A stretch of DNA of 64,000 nt, taken from Paraburkholderia phosphatilytica (lineage in GTDB: Bacteria > Pseudomonadota > Gammaproteobacteria > Burkholderiales > Burkholderiaceae). The position numbers and the translations under genes were made by a program. Position 1 is the stretch's first letter; each line of letters opens with the position of its first letter. This document shows positions 39,904 to 48,524 of the stretch, piece after piece. Location of the stretch: positions 125,294-189,293 of the forward strand of contig NZ_QQOA01000012.1 in assembly GCF_003443895.1 (NCBI RefSeq). Reading direction: 5' to 3'. Under the pieces are notes generated by a model. It did not search any database. It had not been told where the DNA came from and was given only the letters and a program-made list of their open reading frames with translations.

Positions 39904-39998
39904 GGTGAAGGACTCCGTTGAGCGTTTGCTGAGTTGGGTTGGCACGGCGCCGTGCTTGAAGTGCGACCGCATGACTGACATCGTAGGTGGCCCCGGTT

Positions 39999-40048
39999 TT
40001 TCAGAAAAGCCTCATAATCGCTGAAACATTTTTCGGAAATTTCTGAAA
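39999..40048. promoter_or_regulatory. Three TTTCNGAAA palindromes in a divergent promoter
   Basis: TTTCAGAAA (39999-40007), TTTCGGAAA (40031-40039) and TTTCTGAAA (40040-40048) are identical except for the central base. The last two abut each other and the third touches the LysR start codon at 40049. They are likely operator sites for the LysR protein, placed to affect both genes. Confidence 0.6.
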
Positions 40049-41023
40049 ATGGCTTCGATTCCGACTCCGGTGCCCGCTGCAACCCACGGCCGCGAACGCC
40101 TCGACCTGCTCGACGTCGCGCTGTTCGTGCGCGCGGCGCAGCTCGCGAATGTGTCCGCGGCGGGACGCGAGTTCTCGCTGTCGGCGGCGGTGGCGAGCGC
40201 GCGCATCGCGCAGCTCGAACGCTCGCTCGGCGCGCGGCTGCTGCATCGGACCACGCGCCGCATCAGTCTCACGCAGGACGGCGAAGTGTTCATCGCGCGC
40301 GCCGAAGCGCTGCTCGATGCCGCCGATGCCGCGCGCGCATCGGTGGGCCGCGCGCAGTCGGAGCCGCAAGGGCGGCTGCGCGTATCGATGCCGTCGTCGT
40401 TCGGGCGCCAGCATGTGTCGCCGGTGATGCCGGCGTTTTTGCGCCGCTATCCGGGCGTCAGCGTGCAGCTGAGCCTGACCGATCGCATCGTCGATCTGGT
40501 CGACGCGGGCGTGGATGTCGCGATCCGGCTTGGCGCGCTGAAGGATTCGACGCTGGTCGCGCGGCGGCTCGCGGTGAACCGCCGGGTGATCTGCTGCGCG
40601 CCCGCGTATCTCGCCGCGCATGGCCGGCCGCAGCATCCGTCCGATCTCGCGCAACATGAATGCATGGTGCTCGGAGACCAGCGCGACTGGAGCTTCGTCA
40701 CGCCGACAGGACCGGTCAACGTGCGTGTAACCGGGCGACTCTCGGCCGACAACGGCGAAGTGCTGCGCGATGCGCTGCTGGCCGGCTTCGGCATCGCGAT
40801 GAAATCGACGTGGGACGTCGGCCCGTATCTGCAAACCGGCGAGCTCGTCAGCATTCTCGACAGCTATCCGCTCGCCGAGACCGTTGCGATCTGGGCCGTG
40901 TATCCGAGCCGCTCGTTCGTGCCGCCGAAGGCGGTTGCGTTCATCGACTTTCTCGCGGAGCATTTCGGCGATCCGCCGTACTGGGATATCGAGCGAGACG
41001 GGTCTCGTCGACACGCCCGATGA
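40049..41023 (+). CDS. LysR-family transcriptional regulator
   Basis: A 324-residue regulator. The N-terminal helix-turn-helix (about residues 22-80) includes FVRAAQLANVSAAGREFSLS and LGARLLHRTTRRISLTQDGE. The C-terminal effector-binding domain (about 108-310) is of the CrgA-like LysR branch, with DAGVDVAIRLGALKDSTLVARRL. It diverges from the MDR dehydrogenase gene and probably controls it. The start overlaps the palindromic TTTCTGAAA box, consistent with autoregulation. It converges with ligD, with 7 bp between the stop codons. Confidence 0.93.
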   Translation: MASIPTPVPAATHGRERLDLLDVALFVRAAQLANVSAAGREFSLSAAVASARIAQLERSLGARLLHRTTRRISLTQDGEVFIARAEALLDAADAARASVGRAQSEPQGRLRVSMPSSFGRQHVSPVMPAFLRRYPGVSVQLSLTDRIVDLVDAGVDVAIRLGALKDSTLVARRLAVNRRVICCAPAYLAAHGRPQHPSDLAQHECMVLGDQRDWSFVTPTGPVNVRVTGRLSADNGEVLRDALLAGFGIAMKSTWDVGPYLQTGELVSILDSYPLAETVAIWAVYPSRSFVPPKAVAFIDFLAEHFGDPPYWDIERDGSRRHAR

Positions 41024-41030
41024 TCGACAT

Positions 41031-43784
41031 TCAGTCATCCTTGACATCGAGCCGCCGCTTCATCTCCGCAGTGATCCGCTGACGCGTCTTCGCGTAATCG
41101 GCCCATGGGTCCCTGCGCAAACCGTCGAGCCGTTCGTGAAGGTTCGCGAGCGTCCATTGCGCGCCGCCCGTCGTCGCATCGAGCTCGTCCCACGCGAGCG
41201 GCACGGAAACGCCGAGCCCCGGCCGCGCGCGCGTCGAGTACGCGGCCACCGTGCTCGAGCCGCGGTTGTTGCGCAGGTAGTCGACGAAGATGCGGTTGCG
41301 GCGGTTCTGCGCGCCCATCTTCGCGGCGAAATGCTTCGGCAGCGTATCGGCCATGTGCTGCGCGACGGCCTGCGAGAATGCCTTCACGGCGTCCCAGCCC
41401 ACATGTTTCGACAGCGGCACAACCACGTGCAGGCCCTTGCCGCCGCTCGTCTTGCAGAACGACACGAGGCCCAGTTCGTCGAGCAGCGAACGCACAAGCT
41501 GCGCGGCCTCGACCATCCGCGCCCAGTCGAGCGACGGGTCCGGGTCGAGATCGAACACCACGCGATCCGGCTTCTCGATGTTCGACGCCACCGCGTTCCA
41601 TGTGTGCAGCTCGACGGTGCCCATCTGCGCCGCGCCGATCAGCGCCTCGACGCTTTCGATCGTGATCAGCGGCGGATGCCCCGGGTCGAGTCCTTCGTGC
41701 TGCGTGACGTGCGGAATCGCGAGCTTCGCGCTGTGCTTCTGGAAGAACAGCTCGCCGCCGATATCTTCCGGCGCGCGCACGAGCGCAACCGGCCGGTCGC
41801 GCAGATGCGGCAGGATCCACTCCGCGACCGATTCGAAGTAGCGCACGAGGTCGAGCTTGCGGGTGCCGGTCGACTTGTCGATCACGCGGTCGGGATGCGA
41901 GATCCGTACGCCGGCGACTTCGGCGTCGCTGGCGGCGGCGCGCTTCGAGATGCGCGCGGTAGTGGCTTTCGATGCGTGGTTTGCGGTGCCTGTCGTCACG
42001 GTGGCGGCTCCTCGTTTGCGCGACGCGCGGTGCGTTGCGGTGGTTGTCGTTTCCGTTTTCGCTTTCGTCGATTTCGATGTCGATGTAGTGCGCTCATCGC
42101 CTTCCACTGCGTCATGCGCGGCCGGCGTCTCGTGCACGATCTGCTTCGCGGGCTTGTCGTCGCGCAGGCTGACGAACGCGGCCTGGCGCACGATGCCGTC
42201 GGTGGTCCACTCCGCGAACTCGCATTCGGCGACGAGTTCGGGCTTCACCCAATGCACCGGCGTGCGGCTGCGTTCGCGCGGCACGCTCGCGAACGGCATC
42301 TTCGCGGTTTCGCGCGCGTCGAGTTCGCGCTTCACGGCGCGCAGTTTCACGGCATCGAAACCGGTGCCGACGCGGCCCGCGTAGCGCAGCTTGCCGTCCT
42401 CGTCGTACACGCCGAGCAGCAGCGCGCCGAATGCCGCGCGGCTCCCCGACGGTTCCGAATAGCCGCCGATCACGAACTCCTGGCGCCGCCTGCACTTGAG
42501 CTTGATCCACGCCGGCGAGCGGCCGGACGTGTATAGACTATCTGCGCGCTTGCCGATGATCCCTTCGAGCTTCATGTCGCACGCGCTTTTCAGCAGTTCG
42601 TCGGGCACCTGAGCGAAGTCTTCGGAGAAGCGCAGCGTCTCGCCCGCCACCGGTTCGAGCAGCGCCTGCAACAGCGCACGGCGCTGCACGAGCGGCACAC
42701 TGCGTAGGTCGTAGCCATTGAGGTACGGCAGGTCGAACAGATAAAGCACGATGTCCTGCGTGCTCGACGCATCGAACGCGTTCTGCAGTGCCTGGAAGTC
42801 CGGCACGCCGTCCCGGTTCAGTACCACGGCTTCGCCGTCGATCCACGCGCTGTCGACGTCGAGCGCATCGAATGCTTCGACCTGGGTTTGAAAGCGCGCG
42901 GTCCAGTCGTTGCCGGCGCGCGTGAAGACGTGGGTTGCGCTATTGCGTCGCTTTGCGCGCGATGCCTTCGCACGATCGATGCGGATCAGCACGCGATAGC
43001 CGTCGAACTTGATCTCGTAGCGCCAGTCGCCTGGCGGCGCGGTATCGACGAGCGTCGCGAGCTGGGGTTTGAAGGTAGCGGGTAACGTTGCCTTCACCGC
43101 GCCTTCGATCGTGGACTTTGCCGCTGCGGACTTTGTCACCGATTTCGCCGCTGATTTTCCAACTACCCCTCGCCTCTTCGGCTTCCCTGCTTCGCCATGA
43201 TGACGCGCATCGGCCAGCACACTGCCGGGCATCTCCGCGATCACGTCGAACTCGGTTTCGGGACGCGCGTCATCGTCGCGCTCCTTGATGAGCAGCCACT
43301 GCTCCTTGTCGCCGCTGCCGCGCATGTGGCTCTTCACGAGCGCCCAGCCGCCGTGCAGCTTGTCGCCGTCGAGCGTGAACTTCAGCTTGCCTGCCGCGTA
43401 CGCCTTGCGCGCAGCGGCGATACCGCCGTGCGGCGCCCATGTGCCGCGATCCCACACGACCACCGTGCCCGCGCCATAGTTGCCTTCCGGAATCTCGCCT
43501 TCGAACGAGCCGTATTCGACCGGATGATCCTCGACGTGCACCGCAAGCCGCTTGACCGACGGATCGAGGCTCGGACCCTTCGGCACGGCCCACGACAGCA
43601 GCGTGCCGTCCAGTTCGAGCCGGAAGTCGTAGTGCAGGCGCCGGGCATCGTGCTCCTGGATCACATAGCTGAGCGCTCGCGAGGACGCGCTGCGGCGCGC
43701 GCGGGCGCCGCGCGGTTCGGGCCGCGGTTCGGGCGTCCCGCCGAAGCGCCGCTTCGTCGAGTAGCGTTCCAGTCGGTCGGTCAT
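41031..43784 (-). CDS. ligD: DNA ligase D (multidomain NHEJ enzyme)
   Basis: A 917-residue protein that joins double-strand breaks with Ku. Domain order is phosphoesterase, ligase, polymerase. The 3'-phosphoesterase (about residues 38-180) contains HYDFRLELDG and HPVEYGSFEGEIPEGNYG. The ATP-dependent ligase (about 235-540) has the nucleotidyl Lys in YEIKFDGYR and motifs DGEAVVLN, KLEGIIGKR and AWIKLKC. The primase-polymerase (about 650-900) has FDLDPDPSLDW. A Thr/Ser/Lys-rich linker of about 70 residues joins the ligase and polymerase. It lies 107 bp downstream of ku on the same strand. The N-terminal 35 residues are Arg-rich. Confidence 0.95.
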   Translation of the reverse strand: MTDRLERYSTKRRFGGTPEPRPEPRGARARRSASSRALSYVIQEHDARRLHYDFRLELDGTLLSWAVPKGPSLDPSVKRLAVHVEDHPVEYGSFEGEIPEGNYGAGTVVVWDRGTWAPHGGIAAARKAYAAGKLKFTLDGDKLHGGWALVKSHMRGSGDKEQWLLIKERDDDARPETEFDVIAEMPGSVLADARHHGEAGKPKRRGVVGKSAAKSVTKSAAAKSTIEGAVKATLPATFKPQLATLVDTAPPGDWRYEIKFDGYRVLIRIDRAKASRAKRRNSATHVFTRAGNDWTARFQTQVEAFDALDVDSAWIDGEAVVLNRDGVPDFQALQNAFDASSTQDIVLYLFDLPYLNGYDLRSVPLVQRRALLQALLEPVAGETLRFSEDFAQVPDELLKSACDMKLEGIIGKRADSLYTSGRSPAWIKLKCRRRQEFVIGGYSEPSGSRAAFGALLLGVYDEDGKLRYAGRVGTGFDAVKLRAVKRELDARETAKMPFASVPRERSRTPVHWVKPELVAECEFAEWTTDGIVRQAAFVSLRDDKPAKQIVHETPAAHDAVEGDERTTSTSKSTKAKTETTTTATHRASRKRGAATVTTGTANHASKATTARISKRAAASDAEVAGVRISHPDRVIDKSTGTRKLDLVRYFESVAEWILPHLRDRPVALVRAPEDIGGELFFQKHSAKLAIPHVTQHEGLDPGHPPLITIESVEALIGAAQMGTVELHTWNAVASNIEKPDRVVFDLDPDPSLDWARMVEAAQLVRSLLDELGLVSFCKTSGGKGLHVVVPLSKHVGWDAVKAFSQAVAQHMADTLPKHFAAKMGAQNRRNRIFVDYLRNNRGSSTVAAYSTRARPGLGVSVPLAWDELDATTGGAQWTLANLHERLDGLRRDPWADYAKTRQRITAEMKRRLDVKDD

Positions 43785-43891
43785 GATCGGTCGGCTCCGT
43801 GTTGCTTCCGTTCGCTTCCGCTACGGCTGCATCGCAAGCGTCGCGCCATGGTTCACGGCACCGGCACTGCGCACGAGCAGTGTGGCAAGCG

Positions 43892-44914
43892 TTACGCGGC
43901 GCGTTTGCGTCGCGCGGCAGCCGCGCCTGCGGTCGATGTGCCACGGGTCGCGCCTTGTTTCGTGCTCGTCGACTTGCGTGCCGCCGTGGCGCTTGCGCTT
44001 GCCCTCGCGCGCTTCGTCGCGGGCCGCTTGCGTGCGGTGGTGGTGCGACCGCTGTCGTCGTCGGTCCCGCGCGCGGTGTCGGCATCCGCTTTGGTTCGTG
44101 CAGCGCGACCGCCCTTGCTGTGCCCGAGGCTGCGCTTGAGCAGTTCCGACAGATCGAGAATGTCCGCCGACGGCCGCGTCTCGCGCGCTTCGCCCGCCCG
44201 TTTATCGACCTCCTTCGTTTTGCCCTGCCGCACCTTGCGCTCGACGAGCGCGACGATGTCGTCGCGGAACGTGTCGTGGTAATCCGCCGGATCCCACGTG
44301 TCGGACATGTCATCGATGAGCTTTTTCGCCATCTGCAGTTCGCGCGGCGCGAGGCCGGCCGCTTTCGCGCCCTCGGCGGGCAGCTTCAATTCGTCGTACG
44401 AACGCACTTCCGCGACCCAGCGCAGCGTATTGAGCGCGAGCACCGGACCAACCGGAATCAGCATCGCCAGATGCTGCCGGTTATGCATCACGACGCTCGC
44501 CACGCCCACCTTGCCCGAGTCCCTCAGCGCTTCGCGCAAGAGCGCATAGACCTTCTCGCCCTTGCGGTCCGGCGCGAGGTAGTACGGCGTGTCGAGATAG
44601 AGAAACGGAATGTCGGCGCCGTCGACGAACGCGATGATGTCGACGGTCTGTGTGGACTCGGGATTCGCGGCGCGGATCTCGTCGTCCGTCAGGATCACGT
44701 AGTGCTCCTTTTCGTACTCGAAACCGCGCACGATCTGGTCGCGCGACACTTCCTTGCCGGTGCGCTTGTTGATCTGCCGGTAGCCGATCGGATCGTTGCT
44801 GCGTTTGTCGAGCAGATTGAAGCCGACGCGCTCCGACTGCGTCGCCGGATAGAGCTGCACCGGCACGTGTACGAGGCCGAAGCTGATCGCGCCTTTCCAG
44901 ATCATGTGTGCCAT
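43892..44914 (-). CDS. ku: Ku protein for non-homologous end joining
   Basis: A 340-residue Ku homologue that caps DNA ends and recruits LigD. The family start MIWKGAISFGLVHVPVQL and the core beta-barrel segments (PIGYRQINKRTGKEV, FLYLDTPYYLAPD, LIPVGPVLALNTLRW) are complete. After about residue 265 comes a Lys/Arg/Ala/Thr-rich tail of about 75 residues, longer than minimal bacterial Ku; such basic tails can aid DNA threading. I start at MAHMIWKG (44914) with GGGAG upstream; the open frame goes to 45025. It is transcribed together with ligD. Confidence 0.95.
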   Translation of the reverse strand: MAHMIWKGAISFGLVHVPVQLYPATQSERVGFNLLDKRSNDPIGYRQINKRTGKEVSRDQIVRGFEYEKEHYVILTDDEIRAANPESTQTVDIIAFVDGADIPFLYLDTPYYLAPDRKGEKVYALLREALRDSGKVGVASVVMHNRQHLAMLIPVGPVLALNTLRWVAEVRSYDELKLPAEGAKAAGLAPRELQMAKKLIDDMSDTWDPADYHDTFRDDIVALVERKVRQGKTKEVDKRAGEARETRPSADILDLSELLKRSLGHSKGGRAARTKADADTARGTDDDSGRTTTARKRPATKRARASASATAARKSTSTKQGATRGTSTAGAAAARRKRAA

Positions 44915-45075
44915 CGCGCGCTCCCAGAAGATGGAATTGATGGCGAAGCATTGGACGTGCCAATGAACAGGGCCATCGGCGATGGACGCGGCGTGCGTCG
45001 CGGCAACACATGGGTTCAATCGCACGTGCTGTAAGTCTTGCTTTACCGGAGCAAAAACTTACGTCGTACGCGTTG

Positions 45076-46308
45076 CTACGCGCGCGCGACCGGCACCGCC
45101 GCGAAGCCGCGGAAACGCGCGCGACCGCCGCGAGTCGGCGTGCCGCTCACTCGATATCCCGGAAAGCGCCGCACGAACCGGCCGATCGCTACCCGCGCTT
45201 CGAGCCGCGCGAGCGACAACCCCGCGCATTGGTGAATGCCGAATGCGAACGCGAGGTGCCGGTTCGGATCGCGACGAATATCGAACCGGTCCGGGTCCGC
45301 GAACTGCGCGGGATCGCGGTTCGCCGCGCCGATGCACAACGTGACCGGTGTGCCGCGCGCAACTTCGACACCGCCGATCTGCGTGTCGGCCATCGTCATC
45401 CGGTTGCCGAGCTGGTTCGAACTCTCGAAGCGCAGACATTCCTCCACCGCGGTCCCGATCAGTTCGGGCTCGCGCAACAGCGCCGCGCGTTCGTCGGGCC
45501 ATTCGGACAACGTCACGAGGCCGTTGCCGATCAGGTTGGTCGTCGTCTCATGCCCCGCGTTCAGGATGAAGATGCAGTTCTGCAGCAACTCCGCTTCGGA
45601 CAATTGCTCGCCGCCCTCGCCCGCGATCAGCCGCGTCAGCACATCGTGCTGCGGATCGCCGGGCGCGCGACGGCGTTGCGCGACGAGCCCCTGCAGGTAC
45701 GCGACGAAATCGCGCACTGCGTCGTTGCCGCGCTGCAGTTGCGCTTCGGTCGGCACCGGCTCGAGCGCGCCGAGTATCGCCAGCGACCAGTCGCGCAGCG
45801 CTCCGCGCTCGTCATGCGGCACCGCCAGCAGATTGCCGATGATCTCGACCGGAATCGCGGCCGCGAAATCGCCGATCAGATCCAGTTCGCCGCGCGTCTC
45901 CGCGCGGTCGAGCAATCCGTCGACGAGGCGCACCAGATCCGGCTCCATCGCCGCGATCGCACGCGCCGTCAGCGCGCCGGCAATCAATCTGCGCACCCGC
46001 GTGTGCAGCGGCGGATCGTTGAACACGAGGCTCGTGGTGTGATGCTCGTAGAGCGGCGAGTCGCCATACTTCGGCCGGAACTCGACCTTCTTGTCGGAGC
46101 TGAAGAGCTTCGGGTCGCGGTAGACCGCCTGCACGTCGGCATAGCGCGTCAGAAACAGCGAGCCGTCGGGCATCCGCTTCACGGGCTCGTGCGCGCGCAG
46201 CGCCCGGTAGAGCGGATAGGGATCGGCATAGAAACCGGGCGTCAGATGCCGCAGGTCGAAGCTGGCCGCGAGTGCGCGGTCGTCGACGATGGCGGTAGCC
46301 GGGGTCAT
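45076..46308 (-). CDS. Cytochrome P450
   Basis: A 410-residue class I bacterial P450. The I-helix oxygen-activation motif is AGHETTTN, the ExxR motif is EECLRFESS, and the haem-ligand loop FAFGIHQCAGLSLARLE has Cys361. No redox partner (ferredoxin or ferredoxin reductase) and no biosynthetic genes are adjacent, so the substrate is unknown. The start MTPATAIVDD has GGAGA upstream; the frame extends to 46455. It is divergent from serB. The ORF on the opposite strand over this gene is a GC-driven shadow. Confidence 0.93.
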   Translation of the reverse strand: MTPATAIVDDRALAASFDLRHLTPGFYADPYPLYRALRAHEPVKRMPDGSLFLTRYADVQAVYRDPKLFSSDKKVEFRPKYGDSPLYEHHTTSLVFNDPPLHTRVRRLIAGALTARAIAAMEPDLVRLVDGLLDRAETRGELDLIGDFAAAIPVEIIGNLLAVPHDERGALRDWSLAILGALEPVPTEAQLQRGNDAVRDFVAYLQGLVAQRRRAPGDPQHDVLTRLIAGEGGEQLSEAELLQNCIFILNAGHETTTNLIGNGLVTLSEWPDERAALLREPELIGTAVEECLRFESSNQLGNRMTMADTQIGGVEVARGTPVTLCIGAANRDPAQFADPDRFDIRRDPNRHLAFAFGIHQCAGLSLARLEARVAIGRFVRRFPGYRVSGTPTRGGRARFRGFAAVPVARA

Positions 46309-46505
46309 GATTGTCTCCGTCGTTCCGGTCTTCACGCGAATGCGTCCATGTGGACCACGGCCCGTAAAACGGCCAGGCTCGCAGTGCCGAACCGTTACAA
46401 TAGCGGGATTTTCCGCCGTCCGCGGCAGCACTGCCCGTTTCCTTAACCGCCTCAACTCGCCGTTTCACCTCGCCGCCCCCGGCTATCGTGCCCACTCACG
46501 CCGTC

Positions 46506-47345
46506 ATGAATCTCGTCATCCAGAGTCCCGCGCCGCTCGCCGACGCGCATCACAAGCCGCTCGCGGCGCTCGCGCGGGGCAGCCGCGTCACCGCGATCGA
46601 CGCGAACGCGATCCGCATCGACGATGCGCAACCCGCGCAACGTGGCGATCTCGAGGTGTACTGCTCGACGCACGACCTGGACTATGCGTTCGTCGCGCCG
46701 GGCAAGCGGCTGTCGGACTTCGGTCTCGTCGCGATGGACATGGACTCGACGCTGATCACGATCGAATGCATCGACGAGATCGCGGACTTCTGCGGACTCA
46801 AGGCGGAGGTCGCGGCGATTACCGAAGCGGCGATGCGCGGTGAGATCAAGGACTTCAACGAGAGCCTGACGCGTCGCGTCGCGCTGCTCGCAGGGCTCGA
46901 TGCGAACGCGCTCGAACGTGTGTACGAGGAGCGCCTGAAGCTGTCGCCGGGCGCGGAGCAGATGCTGGCCGGCGCGAAAGCGGCCGGCCTGAAAACGCTG
47001 CTGGTGTCGGGCGGCTTCACGTTTTTCACGGAGAAGCTGAAGGCGCGCCTCGGGCTCGACTTCACGCGCGCGAACGCGCTCGAAATCGTCGACGGGAAGC
47101 TCACGGGCAAGGTGGTGGGCGAGATCGTCAACGCGGACGTGAAAGCGCACACGCTGCTGGAAACCTGCGCGACGCTCGGCATCGAGCCTTCACGTGCAAT
47201 CGCGCTGGGCGACGGGTCGAACGACCTGAAGATGATGGCGGAAGCCGGACTCTCGGTCGCGTTCCGCGCGAAGCCGGTGGTGCGCGAAGCGGCCAGCGTG
47301 GCGTTCAACCATGTTGGGCTGGATGGGTTGTTGCGGTTGTTTTGA
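46506..47345 (+). CDS. serB: Phosphoserine phosphatase
   Basis: A 279-residue HAD-family phosphatase for the last step of serine synthesis. The nucleophile motif is DMDSTLI (Asp78, Asp80), with LVSGGFTFF (motif II) and GDGSNDLKMM (motif IV). The N-terminal 70 residues form the small ACT-like regulatory part found in proteobacterial SerB. I prefer the ATG at 46506 (MNLVIQS); an in-frame GTG at 46488 is possible. A DUF3800 gene fragment lies on the opposite strand just downstream. Confidence 0.95.
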   Translation: MNLVIQSPAPLADAHHKPLAALARGSRVTAIDANAIRIDDAQPAQRGDLEVYCSTHDLDYAFVAPGKRLSDFGLVAMDMDSTLITIECIDEIADFCGLKAEVAAITEAAMRGEIKDFNESLTRRVALLAGLDANALERVYEERLKLSPGAEQMLAGAKAAGLKTLLVSGGFTFFTEKLKARLGLDFTRANALEIVDGKLTGKVVGEIVNADVKAHTLLETCATLGIEPSRAIALGDGSNDLKMMAEAGLSVAFRAKPVVREAASVAFNHVGLDGLLRLF

Positions 47346-47370
47346 CCGGCGGTCGACATCGAACAGCACC

Positions 47371-47496
47371 GGTCAGCGTGTTGATCTTGTCTTTGTGCAG
47401 GAACAGACCGGCCATGACAAACACCGGGGTTGGGCCGGTATCACTGTCGTGCCGGATTGCACCGAGGCAACCAGACTCGTCGATGTAACACAAATG
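47371..47496 (-). pseudogene. 5'-end fragment of a DUF3800-type gene
   Basis: About 42 codons on the minus strand read HLCYIDESGCLGA, then PVFVMAGLFLHKDKINTLT, which matches the N-terminus of DUF3800 proteins (YIDESG followed by a hydrophobic FV-AG strand). The similarity stops abruptly after NTLT, about 25 bp from the serB stop codon, where the remaining 200 or so residues should be. No standard ATG is present: the frame opens at TTG 47520, after GGGGTGG. It is a truncated remnant rather than a gene. DUF3800 genes are typical of mobile or accessory DNA. Confidence 0.65.
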
Positions 47497-47520
47497 CAGA
47501 TTTCCACCCCGTAAACGCAA

Positions 47521-47546
47521 CTAGGGCCACCCGAAGGTGACCCTAG
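47521..47546. repeat. Stem-loop next to the DUF3800 fragment
   Basis: CTAGGGcCACC (47521-47531) and GGTGaCCCTAG (47536-47546) form an 11-bp stem with one mismatch and a CGAA loop, immediately upstream of the DUF3800 fragment. It has no T-run. It could be a regulatory hairpin of the lost gene or a terminator for serB. Confidence 0.6.
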
Positions 47547-47705
47547 GATTTGCCGCCACAAGCTTTCGCCAGGTACGGCCCAATGAGTAACGGAGCTATG
47601 TTGCCACACGCGGCCAGAGGCGCGATCGATCTTGACCGATTTTTACCTTTTTCCTTTCATCCGCCACCGCGCTTGCCCGAGAAAATGATGCGCGCTGCAT
47701 CGCGC

Positions 47706-48524
47706 TCACACCGCTTCCGCCATCCGCCGTTTCTCGGCTCGCTGCATGAACTGGTTGGCGAAGATCACACCGATCGTCACCACCGTGATGAACAGCGTCG
47801 CGAGCGCATTCATCTCCGGATTCAGTCCCAGCCGCACCCGTGAAAACACGACGAGCGGCAACGTGGTGGAGCCAGGACCCGACAGGAACGCCGACAGCAC
47901 CAGATCGTCGATCGACAGCGTGAACGACAGCAGCCACCCAGCCACCAGCGCCTGCGAAATCAGCGGCAGCGTGATCGCGAAGAACACCCGCAGCGGCGTC
48001 GCGCCGAGATCGAGCGCGGCCTCTTCCAGCGACGGATGCAGCTCGCGCACCCGCGACTGCACGATGATCGCGACATACGAGATGCACAGCATCACGTGGC
48101 CAATCCAGATCGTGAACACGCCGCGCCCCGCCGGCCAGCCGAGCCACTTGCCCATTTCGATGAAGAGCAGCAGCAGCGAGATACCCTGGATCACCTCCGG
48201 AATCACGAGCGGCGCGTTGATCATGCCGGTGTACAGGGTGAAGCCCCGAAAGCGCCCCATGCGCGCAAGCACGAAGCCCGCCCACGTGCCGATCACGACC
48301 GACGCGAACGCGGTCATCAGGCCGATGCGCAGCGACAGCCACGCGGCCGTGATCAGCTCGTCGTCGTGCGCGAGCGCCACGTACCACTTCGTCGAGAATT
48401 GCGTCCACACGGTCACAAGCTGCGACTCGTTGAACGAGTAGACGATCAGGCTCACGATCGGGATGTACAGGAACAGGAAGCCCAGCCCGAGCGCGATGCA
48501 CTGGAGAATGCGATTCGGCTTCAT
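47706..48524 (-). CDS. potI: Polyamine ABC transporter permease, PotI/PotC type
   Basis: A 272-residue inner-membrane permease with six predicted helices. The cytoplasmic EAA loop reads EEAALDLGATPLRVFFAITLPL, typical of spermidine/putrescine permeases. The start codon overlaps the potH stop codon and has GGAGGAGG upstream, so translation is coupled. The longer frame to 49142 is a shadow inside potH. It is the last gene of the four-gene operon. Confidence 0.93.
   Translation of the reverse strand: MKPNRILQCIALGLGFLFLYIPIVSLIVYSFNESQLVTVWTQFSTKWYVALAHDDELITAAWLSLRIGLMTAFASVVIGTWAGFVLARMGRFRGFTLYTGMINAPLVIPEVIQGISLLLLFIEMGKWLGWPAGRGVFTIWIGHVMLCISYVAIIVQSRVRELHPSLEEAALDLGATPLRVFFAITLPLISQALVAGWLLSFTLSIDDLVLSAFLSGPGSTTLPLVVFSRVRLGLNPEMNALATLFITVVTIGVIFANQFMQRAEKRRMAEAV

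Larger units (their letters stand above)
47346..47705. other. Intergenic region serB/potI with a gene scar
   Basis: The 360-bp gap between converging serB and potI holds the DUF3800 fragment and the stem-loop above. Base composition is lower in GC than the flanks. Nothing else recognised. Confidence 0.6.

Noticed and set aside
45010..46446. A 478-codon frame antisense to the P450 gene
   Set aside because: The P450 frame has haem, ExxR and I-helix motifs in order; the antisense frame is Arg-rich without a domain.
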